Positions 54,421 to 64,000 of a DNA stretch of 64,000 nt are shown here, piece by piece (positions within the stretch are counted from its first letter, which is position 1; each line of letters begins with the position of its first letter). The notes beneath the pieces were generated by a model. The model did not search any database, was not told the DNA's origin, and was given only the letters and a program-made list of their open reading frames with translations. The DNA is taken from NCBI RefSeq assembly GCF_029407905.1, contig NC_073627.1, forward strand, positions 124,447,697 through 124,511,696, read 5' to 3'. The DNA is from Bubalus kerabau. Lineage: Eukaryota; Chordata; Mammalia; Artiodactyla; Bovidae. The position numbers and the translations under genes are program-made.

Positions 54421-55633
54421 GCTCAACTACCACACAATTGCACTCATCTCACATACTAGTAAAGTAATGCTCAAAATTCTCCAAGCCAGGCTTCAGCAAT
54501 ACATGAACCGTGAACTTCCAGATGTTCAAGCTGGTTTTAGAAAAGGCAGAGGAACCAGAGATCAAATTGCCAACATCTGCTAGATCATGGAAAGTGAGTT
54601 CCAGAAAAACATCTATTTCTGCTTTATTGACTATGCCAAAGTCTTTGACTGTGTGGATCACAATAAACTGTGGAAAATTCTGAAAGAGATGGGAATACCA
54701 GACCACCTGACCTGCCTCTTGAGAAATCTGTATGCAGGTCAGGAAGCAACAGTTAGAACTGGACATGGAACAGCAGACTGGTTCCAAATAGGAAAAGGAG
54801 TACATCAAGGCTGTATATTGTCACCCTGGTTATTTAACATATATGCAGAGTACATCATGAGAAACCCTGGACTGGAAGAAACACAAGCTGGAATCAAGAT
54901 TGCCGGGAGAAATATAAATAACCTTAGATATGGAGATGACACCACCCTTATGGCAGAAAGTGAAGAGGGACTCAAAAGCCTCTTGATGAAGGTGAAAGTG
55001 GAGAGTGAAAAAGTTGGCTTAAAGCTCAACATTCAGAAAACGAAGATCATGGCATCTGGTCCCATCACTTCATGGCAAATAGATGGGGAAACAGTGGAAA
55101 CAGTGTCAGACTTTATTTTTGGGGGCTCCAAAATCACTGCAGATGGTGACTGCAGCCATGAAATTAAAAGACGCTTCCTCCTTGGAAGGAAAGTTATGAC
55201 CAACCTAGGTAACATATTCAAAAGCAGAGACATTACTTTGCCAACAAAGGTCCATCTAGTCAAGGCTATGGTTTTTCCTGTGGTCATGTATGGATATGAG
55301 AGTTGGACTGTAAAGAAGGCTGAGCACCAAAGAATTGATGCTTTTGAACTGTGGTGTTGAAGAAGACTCTTGAGAGTCCCTTGGACTGCAAGGAGACCCA
55401 ACCAGTCCATTCTGAAGGAGATCAGCCCTGGGATTTCTTTTGAAGGAATGATGCTAAAGCTGAAACTCCAGTACTTTGGCCACCTCATGCAAAGGGTTGA
55501 CTCATTGGAAAAGACTCTGATGCTGGGAGGGATTGGGGGCAAGAGGAGAAGGGAACGAAAGAGGATGAGATGGCTGGATGGCATCACTGACTCGATGGAC
55601 GTGAGTCTGAGTGAACTCCTGAACTGAACTGAA
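54421..55633 (+). pseudogene. BovB RT to 3' end (upright half), YGDD variant
   Basis: A TAG at 54582 interrupts the start (ANIC-stop-IMESEFQ). The 54587-55360 frame (257 codons) has motif A CFIDYAKVFDCVDHNK, GVHQGCILSP and then YGDD at residues 115-118 where other copies have YADD. It ends at a TGA (LWC-stop) where RRLLRVP should follow in frame. C-terminal codons continue in 55370-55627. Confidence 0.92.
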
Positions 55634-55814
55634 CTGGAATTCCTGCCTCTCTCATTTACATTTAAGTGCAAATATTCATGTAATTCTGACAAAATGATAA
55701 TTCTTATATATTTAATTTATTATAACTTTTTGGGTTCCCAGTGATTTTTCTTTTTATTGTTTTTTTTACATGTTATGACACATGGAACCTGAAGAGTTTA
55801 AATTCGCCTTTTTT

Positions 55815-55900
55815 TTTTTTTTTACTTCACTTTCACTTTTATTTTTTATTTTTAAAATTTTATTTTATTTTTAAACTTTACATAATTGTATTAGTTTGCA
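55815..55900 (-). mobile_element. L1_BT 3' end stub
   Basis: After a T run (55811-55824), TTTTTAAAATTTTATTTTAT then TTTTTAAACTTTACATAATT, GTATTAGTTTGC match the antisense L1_BT terminus (compare 29030-29060 in reverse). It would be an extreme 5' truncation of under 90 bp. Confidence 0.55.
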
Positions 55901-57139
55901 GGGAAGAGAAGCTCACTTTAGGCATGTGTAGTTTGCCAAAATAGTGTGCCTCATATTCCTTTACCTGTATTTAGTCTTTTTGAGAGAAAACATGACAATT
56001 GAACAGTTATTTCTCTCTGTATGCATCATTTGATCCTGAGCAATAGATTGTTTCTTTAATGGCAAGTGATAATGCTGTGCTTTTCTGTGAGAGATAGCTG
56101 ATATAATTTTTTTCCCCTAAAGACTGAAAAGTGAAAATAAAATGATATCCTTTTAGTGGAAATTTCTTGTCAGTAGTTTGGTATGAGATAAAAGAAAATA
56201 AAAACATGTTATGGCTAGGGAAAGCAAGATAAATTGTGACTGGTAACATTATTTGAAATTTAAATGGTATATGGGGAATAAGCTGTATGACAAGAGTCTG
56301 GTGGTTATCCATGATAACCACAGTCTTTGGGAAAACACAGACCGCTGAGGAATGATTTTCAAAGTATTTCTTAATTGACTTCATTTTGAGTGTGGAACTT
56401 CTATAAGACCCTATAGCATGATCCCTCAAAATCATTTTTATTGCTTCTGGTTCTACATAGCAGCCCTGGAAGTGGGCCTTAGAAGTATCCAAATTATAAC
56501 ACCAGGCTTTTATTATGTACATGGTATTTCTTACAGATACTTTAGTGATTCTAAATTTGTGGATTTTTCCCACATAAAAGGATGAAAATAGTGATTTTTG
56601 TAATCACAGTACCCCAGGGACTCCTGTTGTTATGGACCTGAGCATCTGTACTTAGGCAGTCAACCACCATTCCAATAGGCTAGGCAAATAGTGTTTTACC
56701 ACTCTTGCCTATGGGATTATTGTCCATTTCTTTTACTATACTAGAATTAAAGTGGATTTCTGCTCATGAACCTTTGTTTTAGAGTGAATGTTATATCTCT
56801 TAGTACTTTAAATCTTTTCTATGAAAAATTTCAAAAATACTTCGGAAGAAAATCATCCATTTTCATCTCTGTGCATGAACTTTGTTGCAGAGATAAAGCT
56901 GTCTATGAAATGCCTTTAGAAAGGATTTGCAGATGCCAGTGTCTAGTGGTGCTGGCGACTACAGCAAAAAAAGTTCCAGAATCTCCCTAAGTTCCTGACT
57001 TGAAAGGGCTTAGAATCACAGAAGGTAAAGGAAAGGATAGTAGATGGAGTTTCAACAATTATTTTCTGTTTGTGTTACTGCACTCTCTTCGTTGTTCTTC
57101 CCCAATTGGGAATGCCTATGTGTTAAATAATTAGCATGT
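55901..57139. other. Unassigned sequence, 1.2 kb
   Basis: No repeat recognised. It contains the 188-codon minus-strand frame described separately. A 74-codon plus-strand frame at 56766-56990 has no motif. Confidence 0.45.
56007..56573 (-). other. Unexplained open reading frame, 188 codons
   Basis: This is an uninterrupted minus-strand frame from ATG at 56573 to a stop at 56007, in sequence where I recognise no transposable element. It begins MGKIHKFRITKVSVRNTMYI and ends SGSNDAYREK. It is rich in Ile, Lys, Phe and Ser, has a hydrophobic stretch around LVIQLIPHIPFKFQIMLPV, and no domain I know. It may be chance, an exon, or the relic of an unrecognised element. I saw no obvious splice or polyadenylation context. 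I do not claim it is a gene. Confidence 0.2.
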
Positions 57140-57335
57140 GCAATGTAGTGCTTCTGTATAAACATTCATTCCAAATACACTATTTTATTTAATTTTGAAA
57201 GATAGCCAGTGAGGATGGCATAGCTTTTCCATTAGGAGAAATAGCCTGATAGTAGCCATGCAGAGCAGAAGTAGCAAAACTGGAACTTAATTCAGACATC
57301 TTATTCCAAGTTGATACTCTTCACTATAACATACA
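57140..57335 (-). mobile_element. Possible MIR, antisense
   Basis: AGCAGAAGTAGCAAAACTGG, AACTTAATTCAGACATCTTA and TTCCAAGTTGATACTCTTCA resemble the 'agctagtaagtggcagagctgggat...' end of antisense MIR. It is weak. Confidence 0.4.
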
Positions 57336-58344
57336 GAAAGGTCTGGGGGTGAGGACAGAGGCATCCATGGGATGTAAGAGAGGCCAATGGGAGAGGAGAA
57401 ATCACTCAGGTTCCAGGAAGTGAGGTGGAGGTAATACAAGTATGAGGTAGAGAAGATTTTTCCCTTCTTTTATTTTTATTTTTGACATGAAATGCATTAC
57501 ACTTAGGATCCAAAATTTTAACTTTCTGAATTCTTAGTAAGCAAAGTTTTAAGTTGTTTACTAATGCTGATATTTCATAAGTTGATTTAGTGATGTTTTC
57601 ATCCTTTTGGGTTTTTATTGTAAAAGTTTACCAGAGTTTGTTTTTAAAAAACATTTTAACCTGAAATTGAGAAGTACAGATGGCTTGGAGAATCTTCTTT
57701 GTAGTTTGCTATTATGAAAAAGAAAAATGATCAAAACTATGTGTATATAGCTAAGAAAATTAATAGGATAGAATTATTTTTGCTGTTCTACCTTTTCCTA
57801 TCCTGGGCCAGAAGGATCAGGCTGTGTGTTTCATCTCCTGCAGAAGCATTCTGTGTTTTTCATTTTACATTTCTAAGTAAACATGTGTTGATGATAACCT
57901 CTGGAGTTTTTATACTTAACCTGTATTCTTCTTGTATGACAAATAGATGATATATGATGACTGAGCTCCCTTATTCCATCTCCCACCTTTATTTTTACAT
58001 GTTTTCTTAATTTTTGATAATTATATCATTATTCAAAGCTTCTCATTTTGTCTTCTGTATAAAGTCACCCGTTTTCATATGACCTCTATTTTTGTTTTAG
58101 TTCTTCATTTTGTTAATTTTAGATAGTTTCTCTTGACTTCTTGCTTTATATGATGATTATATTAACCCCCTACCTGTCCTTCCACATGTGCTTTCCTCTT
58201 TCTATCTCCTGGATTCTGATAGCTCCATTTTGACATGACCGTTAATATTTTCACACCATTCTATAACTATTAATAAATCATCTATACTTTGTGGGTAATT
58301 CTAGATGTTGAAAATGAATAAACACCATTAAAATAAAGAAGTAT
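57336..58344. other. Unassigned AT-rich sequence, 1 kb
   Basis: Nothing recognised. A frame at 57714-57950 has no motif. Confidence 0.45.
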
Positions 58345-58590
58345 AATAACTAATATAAATTGAGTACTTACAATGTGCTGAGTACCATTCTAAATTGCTT
58401 TACATATAATTCAAAATTCTTTACATATATTTGCATATATTAATCCTCAAACAATACTGTGAGGTAATATACTTTATTCATATTTTACAGATATGGAAAC
58501 TGAGGCAATAGGAGGTTAACTAACTTGCTCAAAGTCATATAGCTAAAAGTAGTGGAGCCAGGATTTGCATTTGTGTACTCTTGAGTTAGA
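58345..58590 (-). mobile_element. MIR SINE, antisense
   Basis: TTGAGTACTTACAATGTGCT, TTAATCCTCAAACAATACTG, TTTTACAGATATGGAAACTG, AGGCAATAGGAGGTTAACTA and TAGCTAAAAGTAGTGGAGCC, AGGATTTGCATTTG give nearly the whole antisense MIR. Confidence 0.8.
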
Positions 58591-58609
58591 ATACATTTCT
58601 GCTAGAATT

Positions 58610-59060
58610 AGATTTTGCCATATACCAAACCACACTAAAATTTTAGTGACTTAATTAAAGCAGCCTCTATTTCTTTACCTTAAGATTCTATGGGGCAAAG
58701 ATTTGTGGTGCAGTTCTTTGCTGTTTGGCTTGTTCATTTCAGGGTCTGTGGTCAGTACAGTAGCCCTGCTTTTGGAAGTTAGTTGGATGTAGGTTAGGGC
58801 CAGAAGGATCAGGCTATATGCGTTTCATCACTCAGCAGGCTAGTCTGATCTTGTTCTCGTGACATCTGGTGATGTTCAGGGAGAGAGAGAAATAGAGGGA
58901 AACAGAGGAAGGCAAGGCCTAGGCCTGGAAACGGCACACTGTCACTTCTGCTGCATTCTATTGGCAATAGAAGTCATACGATCAGCCCAAATTTGAGGGG
59001 AAAGGGAATAGATTCCATCTATTGTTGGGAGTTGCTGGAAACAACTAGTGTGCTTACAGA
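58610..59060 (+). repeat. Old mammalian interspersed repeat (same family as 34990-35370)
   Basis: CCACACTAAAATTTTAGTGA, TCATCACTCAGCAGGCTAGT, CCTAGGCCTGGAAACGGCAC, ACTGTCACTTCTGCTGCATT, CTATTGGCAATAGAAGTCAT and AATAGATTCCATCTATTGTT form a recognisable old repeat that I cannot name with certainty. Confidence 0.5.
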
Positions 59061-59649
59061 GAAACATAGTTAATTGTGGCCATTTTCACAATCTATCACA
59101 ATTCTCTTGACCATTACACATATTGCTCTTTATTATATAAATACTATTCACTAGAGAGCCAATATGTACTATATTACATTTCATTCTCTAGAATTCCAGT
59201 GTCATCCCTCAACATAAAAAATGATATTGATAAAAAGAGACTTATTTCTTAGACTCCATCATTTGCTCAATTATTATATTATGTTTTAATTTGTTTTATA
59301 CTAGGCCTTTTCTTTCTTGTATGTTTTTTCTGGGGCTTATGATTGCCATCTCCCCCTTAAGAAATACATGCATACTTTACTATGTCTATAATAGTTTATA
59401 GCTTTGTATTTACTTTTTCTAATGTTTATAATCCATGCCCTTTTTTGTCCCCTTGAAAATGTCCCTGGATCCAGATTATTCTGGCTATAATTTGCACAGA
59501 TCACTTTGTAAGCTGTCATTCTGGGACTTCATTTCATGTATTTTTGGATTTTTGTTTACTCTTTGTATCTTACAGCTTTCTTGGCTTTCACTCTTGTTTT
59601 GCTAGGGGCTATCTTAAAACAACTTCTGCAGAATACAAGTAAATTTCCC
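59061..59649. other. Unassigned AT-rich sequence
   Basis: About 590 bp, nothing recognised. Confidence 0.5.
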
Positions 59650-59920
59650 GAGGCCTTATGTGTCAAAAAATGGATTTATTTTCCTTTTACATTTACCTGA
59701 GAATTTGTCAGGGTGTAGTTTTCCAAGATCAAAATATTTTCCTTCAGTGTTTTGAAAATCTTGCACAACTGTCTTCTAGCTTCTATTACTTTCAGTGAGA
59801 AATGTGATGGCAGCAACTCTCTTGTTCCTTTAGGTTCTTTTTTTTCTCTTTCCCTTTTCTTCTCAGATATTCGATTTCTCTGTTCTTTTTGTTCTGAAAT
59901 TTCACAAAAAATATGTTTAA
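59650..59920 (-). mobile_element. Possible ancient L1 fragment, antisense
   Basis: CTTCAGTGTTTTGAAAATCT, TGCACAACTGTCTTCTAGCT and TCAGTGAGAAATGTGATGGC recall antisense L1 ('gtcatcccactgtcttctggc...'). It is strongly diverged. Confidence 0.4.
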
Positions 59921-60108
59921 GCATGGATCTTCTGTTAATATTTGTGAGATCCCTTTAAATTTTAAATATAAATTTTTTTATTTCAAGCTCTCAGATTTTT
60001 TTTTACAACAGTTGTCCCTTTGTTTTCTCTGTTTTCTTTAGAATTCCTGTAGGTAAAATGTTTGACTTCTTAGATTGAGTCTCTCTATGTGTCTTTTAAA
60101 TCTCTTCT

Positions 60109-61063
60109 CTACCTGCCTCCTGTGAAACATGTATGCATGTTTAGAACCGGATATGGAACAACAGACTGGTTCCACATTAGGAAAGGAATATGTCAAAGCT
60201 ATATATTGTCACCCTGCTTGTTTAACTTATATGCAGAATATATCATACAAAATGCTGGGTTGGATGAAGCACAAGCCAGAATCAAGATTGCCAGGAGAAA
60301 TATCAATAACCTCAGATATGCAAATGATACCACCCTTGTGGCAGAAGGTGAAGAAGAACTAAAGAGCCTCTTGATGAAAGTGAAAGAAGAGAGTGAAAAA
60401 GTTAGCTTAAAACAACATTCAAAAAACGAAGATAATGGCATCTGGTCCCATCACTTCATGGCAACTAGATGGGGAAACAATGCAAAAAGTGAGAGACTTT
60501 CTTTTCTTGGGCTCCAAAATCACTGCAGATGGTGACTGAAGCTACGAAATTAAAAGACACTTGCTCCTTGGAAGAAAAGCTATGACAAACCTAGACAGCA
60601 TTGTTAAAAAGCAGAGACATTAATCTATGGTTTTTCCAGTAGTCATGTATGGATAGGAGAGTTGGACCATAAAGAAGGCTGAGCGCTGAAGAATTGATGC
60701 TTTTGAACTGTGGTGTTGGAGAAGACTCTTGAGAGACTCTTGGACTCAAACCAGTCAATCCTAAAGGAAATCAATCCTGAATATTCATTAGAAGGACTAT
60801 TGCTGAAGCTGAAGCTCCCATACTTTGGTGAAGAGTGTTGGAGCTGATGTGAAGAGCCAACTCATTAGAAAAGACCCTGATGCTGGGAAAGATTGAAGGC
60901 AGGAAGAGAAGGGGATGACAGAGGACAAGATGTTTGGATAGTGTCAGCGACTCAATGGACATGCATTTAAGCAAGCTCCGGGACATGGTGAAGGACAGGG
61001 AAACCTGGCGTGCTGCAGTCTGTGGCATTGCAAATAGTCGGACATGACTGAGCAACAACAGCT
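60109..61063 (+). mobile_element. BovB LINE, degenerate, 0.95 kb
   Basis: It starts in the RT region (CTACCTGCCTCCTGTGAAAC; usual CLLRNLYAG codons) and ends GACATGACTGAGCAACAACAG. The open frame 60089-60535 shows the catalytic box as YAND instead of YADD. There is an internal deletion near 60620 (the THKVRLVKA-type codons are missing). It is old and inactive. Confidence 0.92.
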
Positions 61064-61344
61064 TGCATTGTTCCACATTCTTAAAGATTTCCTCAGCTTT
61101 ATCTTTTAAATTTATAATTGAAGTTTTAATAATAATACTTTTAATTTTTAAGTGTTTTTTTCTGAGTTTTTTTTCTTCACATTGTGTTCTTTTGTAGATT
61201 ACATCTTCTTGGACATTTTGGAATATATTTATGACAAATTAAATTAAAAAAAATCAGTTTCTTTTAGGTTCAGTTTTCTAAAACTTTGGTGTTTTTCGTG
61301 TAGTTAGTTTTCTCCTAATGACCTCTGATTTCTGATTGTTGGTA
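61064..61344. other. Unassigned AT-rich sequence
   Basis: About 280 bp, nothing recognised. Confidence 0.5.
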
Positions 61345-61597
61345 CATGTATTGCTGTTGTTGTTCAGTTGCTAAGTTGCATCTGAATTGGCCACCCCATG
61401 GACTGCAGCACGCCAGGCTCCTCTGTCTTTTGGTCTCTCCTGGCATCACAGTTCAAAAGCATAATTTCTTTTGCATTCAGACTTCTTTATGGTCCAACTT
61501 TCACATTTGTACAGGACTACTGGAAAAACCATGGCTTTGACTATATGAATCTTTTTTTGGCAAAGTGATGTCTCTGCTTTTTAATTTCTACACAGCG
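61345..61597 (-). mobile_element. BovB minus-strand copy, 3' part (left of nested BovB)
   Basis: TTGTTCAGTTGCTAAGTTGC, ATGGACTGCAGCACGCCAGG, then (after a deletion) TTCTTTATGGTCCAACTTTC and ACATTTGTACAGGACTACTG, GGCAAAGTGATGTCTCTGCT are reverse BovB. The copy continues at 62091. Confidence 0.85.
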
Positions 61598-62090
61598 TGT
61601 TGAAAAGCAGAAACATTATTCTGCTGACAGAGATCTGTATAGTCAAGGCTATGGTCCTCCCAGTGGTCATGTACAGTTGTGAGAGCTGGACTGTAAAGAA
61701 GACAAAATGCCAAAGAATTGATGCCTTCTAACTGTGGTGCTGGAGAAGACTCCTGAAAGTCCCTTGGACAGCAAGGAGATTGAACTAGTCAATCTTAAGG
61801 TAAATCAATCCTGAATACTCATTGAAAGGACTGATGCTGAAGCTTCAGCTCCAGTATTTTAGTCCTCTGATATGAAGAGCTGACTCATTGGAAAAGTCCC
61901 TGATGTTGGGAAGGATTGAGGGCTGAAAGAGAAGAGGGCGTCAGAGGATGAGATGACTGGGTGCATCACCGATGCAATGGACATGAACTTGGGCAAACTT
62001 CGGGAGGTGGTAAGGGACAGAGAGGCCTGGTGTGCTGTTTTTCCATGGGATCGCAATGAGTTGGACATGGCTGGGCAACTGAACAACAAC
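61598..62090 (+). mobile_element. BovB plus-strand copy nested in minus-strand BovB
   Basis: CAGCGTGTTGAAAAGCAGAA, GTCAAGGCTATGGTCCTCCC and GAGAGCTGGACTGTAAAGAA lead to the end GGACATGGCTGGGCAACTGA, ACAACAAC. It is flanked on both sides by antisense BovB. Confidence 0.88.
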
Positions 62091-62305
62091 TAGCTTCCCG
62101 TCCAAGGAGCGAGTAAGTACCTTTTAATTTCATGGCTGTAGTCACCATCCACAGTGATTTTGGAACCCATGAAAATAAAATCTGCCACTGTTTCCACTTT
62201 TTTCCTGTCCATTTGCCATGAAGTGATGGGACTGGATGCCATGATCTTAGTTTTTTTGAATGTTGAGTTTCAAGCCAGTTTTTTCACTCTCCTCATGTGA
62301 TTGAG
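62091..62305 (-). mobile_element. BovB minus-strand copy, upstream part (right of nested BovB)
   Basis: TTTAATTTCATGGCTGTAGT, CACCATCCACAGTGATTTTG, GTCCATTTGCCATGAAGTGA, TGGGACTGGATGCCATGATC and TTCAAGCCAGTTTTTTCACT are reverse codons of KVGLKLNIQKTKIMASSPI... and SKITVDGDYSHEIK. In BovB order this lies directly upstream of the piece at 61345-61597. Confidence 0.85.
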
Positions 62306-62821
62306 GGAATACGTGAGTCCTCTGTGAGCTTTGTGTATACAGGGAATACTTGTAAACCTGCAGGCTTAGCTCTCATATGAATAGATGGGAAGTTTATTGC
62401 CCTGTGTGAAGCTGTCAAAGAAGAGCGAGGGGTTGACCATTCATATGTAGAAAACTTTCATGACTCCAATATTTTCACTTTAAAGTTTAAGTGAAAAATT
62501 TTAAGGTTTTATTCACTTATCTACTGATTTGTTATTTCACAATAATTCCAGGAGTTGACTCCTTCCTCATTGAAATTCCTTCCACAAATATTTTTAGTTT
62601 TCAGCTTTCTCCTTCCTATTTCACTTAGTGGCATTCTTTTATTTCTCTATCTTAGATATTTGTTGAAATTCACTCCCCCTGGACCTCGTATTTTCTATTA
62701 TAGGTTTATACCTCTGTTATTCCTTGAGCATAATTTTAATAGATTCTCAAGAGGTAACAGGAAGAAACATGTAACCTCAGTTGGATACTTCACCCAGTAG
62801 TTTTCTCCATGCCTTACTTTA
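62306..62821. other. Unassigned sequence
   Basis: About 515 bp, nothing recognised. The 81-codon frame at 62555-62800 (FLPQIFLVFSFLLPISLSG) is hydrophobic but without context. Confidence 0.45.
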
Positions 62822-62980
62822 TCCGTCTGCAGTGTGGGAGACCTGGGTTCGATCCCTGGGTTGGGAAGATTCTCTGGAGAAGGGAACGGCTACCCTCTCC
62901 AGTGTTCTGGCCTGGAGAATTCCATGGACTGAATAGTCCATGGGGTTGCAAAGAGTCAGACATAACTGAGCAACTTTCAG
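62822..62980 (+). mobile_element. Bov-tA SINE, 5'-truncated
   Basis: It begins in the tRNA part (CCGTCTGCAGTGTGGGAGAC, box B GGGTTCGATCCC) and ends CAGACATAACTGAGCAACTT. It is the same shortened Bov-A variant (GGAATTCCATGGACTG-type, GAATAGTCCATGGGG) as at 37625. Confidence 0.92.
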
Positions 62981-64000
62981 TTCTTTTTCTTTTACTTTTC
63001 AAAAAAGAAAAATCCTAGCTTTATATACTCTGCTCAGGAGGAATATCATTCTTCTTTAACTAATGAAGGAATGCTCTTTATGTAGTAGTATCTATATTTA
63101 CTATACTTTTAGGTCTTTTTAGCTAAATCTCTTAAAAACAAAGATGTTGTTTATGGTTTAGCATCTACTGGGATGGGAATGAAATACTTATGTTGGTGTA
63201 CTGATATACTATCCAGATATCACTATATTATGGAATATGGTAGGTCTGTTATATTTCCCTCTTCCAGCTGTCCTTGGATTATCTGATATATTGGATAGGA
63301 ACTCTTACAATACATGTATATAAATATGCTTAATTAACATAGACAGATTTCTAGTCAGTGGTTGGTATATTAATCTGGCAAATCCTTCTTCTCCCATCCT
63401 GCCAAATTTTTGATTCCATGAAAGTCTGCCAATCTAGTTCTTAATGGCTCTAAATATGGGGAACCCTTCATTTAGACTTCCTTGAAGCAATGTCCTGTCT
63501 TCTTGTTCTCATTCTAATTCTTTTGGAATGTTCTCTTCTTTTTCTCCCCTGTTCAAAACCCTAGAAAGTCACTCCCTCATTGGGTAAATTTGCCTGGTTT
63601 ACTCTCAAGTCCAGCTCATGTTTTATTGAACTCACATTGAATTCTCCCAGGGATGTGATTTGCATGTCCTCACCTTTTTTTCTTTCCTGTAAATATTTCT
63701 AGCTCTGTGTCTTCGCCATCATCCAGAGTGTCCCTTAGACTCCCCCTGAGAGTTTTCACATACATTTTCCCTGTGTCACTTTACCCATGCAAGGCATGGA
63801 GGTGTTTTCTTTGTTGTTTTGATAGCCTTCTAGAAATACAGGTTAGATAAACAAGAAGGACTTTAGAAACCATTCGGACTTAAATTTTCAGCAATATTAG
63901 ATCAATTTTGGTGTAGATCAAGGTGCAGGAAGGATTATTATTTTTATAAGTCTAAAGTATTTCATTCTATTAATTACATTTATCTGTTCCTGTGTATAGT
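62981..64000. other. Unassigned sequence to window end, 1 kb
   Basis: No recognised element or supported frame. AT-rich. Confidence 0.45.

Larger units (their letters stand above)
53263..55644 (+). mobile_element. BovB LINE with 5' inversion, single 11-bp TSD around both halves
   Basis: The left half (about 53271-54420) is BovB on the minus strand, from the endonuclease down to RT (FIPIPKKG). The right half (about 54421-55633) is BovB on the plus strand, beginning with the next RT codons (NYHTIALISH) and running to the GAACTGAACTGAACT tail. The perfect TSD CTGGAATTCCT at 53263-53273 and 55634-55644 encloses both halves, showing one insertion event. About 95 bp just before the tail are missing (GTGAACTCC joins TGAACTGAAC). 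Confidence 0.93.

Noticed and set aside
55033..55692. A 219-codon minus-strand frame
   Set aside because: It is the antisense shadow of BovB RT, a frame that recurs at every BovB copy (14160-14519, 38203-38592, 51775-52101).
57804..57822. An 18-mer (GGCCAGAAGGATCAGGCT) shared with 58799-58816
   Set aside because: The surrounding bases do not align, so it is most likely coincidence or a trace of an old repeat. There is not enough for a duplication claim.
698..62980. Dispersed similar copies of about 200-280 bp suggesting a CRISPR array or clustered repeat system
   Set aside because: The spacing is irregular, both orientations occur, and many carry TSDs. They are Bov-tA and Bov-A2 SINEs.

Overview
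The window is mammalian, ruminant nuclear DNA, almost certainly a bovid (cattle or a close relative). The evidence is its repeat content: many copies of the ruminant-specific Bov-tA and Bov-A2 SINEs, many 5'-truncated BovB (RTE-clade) LINEs, L1_BT-type LINE-1 copies and CHR-type tRNA-Glu SINEs. These sit on a background of older mammalian MIR, L2, L1M, MER5-like and Tigger-like DNA. I found no host protein-coding exon, rRNA or tRNA gene. Every long open frame I can interpret is a fragment of a retrotransposon or DNA-transposon protein, except one unexplained 188-codon frame at 56007-56573 (minus). The window reads as intergenic or deep intronic sequence. Family names were assigned by recall and by comparing copies within the window, without a repeat library.

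Layout. 1-10700 is an antisense L1 nest. A long L1 with a 5' UTR of about 3.5 kb (1-5361) is inserted in an older L1 ORF2 (5362-8568). A deleted Tigger element (8569-9517) and a further L1 5' UTR segment (9518-10690) follow. 10700-16760 holds old L1M and L2 sequence interrupted by Bov-tA, Bov-A2, a 1.5 kb BovB with an 11-bp target-site duplication (TSD), and a short L1_BT with a 13-bp TSD. 16760-27450 is mostly old or unassigned sequence with scattered Bov SINEs, BovB 3' ends, MIRs and an L1 with a 5' inversion. 27457-29101 is a recent 1.6 kb L1_BT insertion with an 18-bp perfect TSD. 29100-45060 is mixed: LTR-like and L1M remnants, BovB fragments, an abutting Bov-tA/BovB pair and a pogo/Tigger fragment. 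45060-50500 is the most repeat-poor part. 50500-55650 is dominated by two large BovB copies, the second with a textbook 5' inversion. 55650-64000 is old sequence plus degenerate BovB copies, some nested head-to-head.

How the parts relate. Nothing here is a pathway. The window is a stratigraphy of retrotransposition: L1 enzymes mobilised the L1 copies and probably CHR SINEs, and BovB reverse transcriptase mobilised Bov-tA and Bov-A2. I saw no convincing new biological system. The structures most worth a second look are: (a) a roughly 410-bp inverted duplication 29.5 kb apart (11936-12345 and 41436-41846) that carries a Bov-A2 plus about 155 bp of its non-repeat flank; (b) a BovB copy whose 5' half is inverted, with one 11-bp TSD around both halves (53263-55644); (c) an abutting, possibly chimeric Bov-tA/BovB insertion (37625-38879); and (d) a tandemly duplicated, roughly 500-bp block in an L1 5' UTR (2422-3385).
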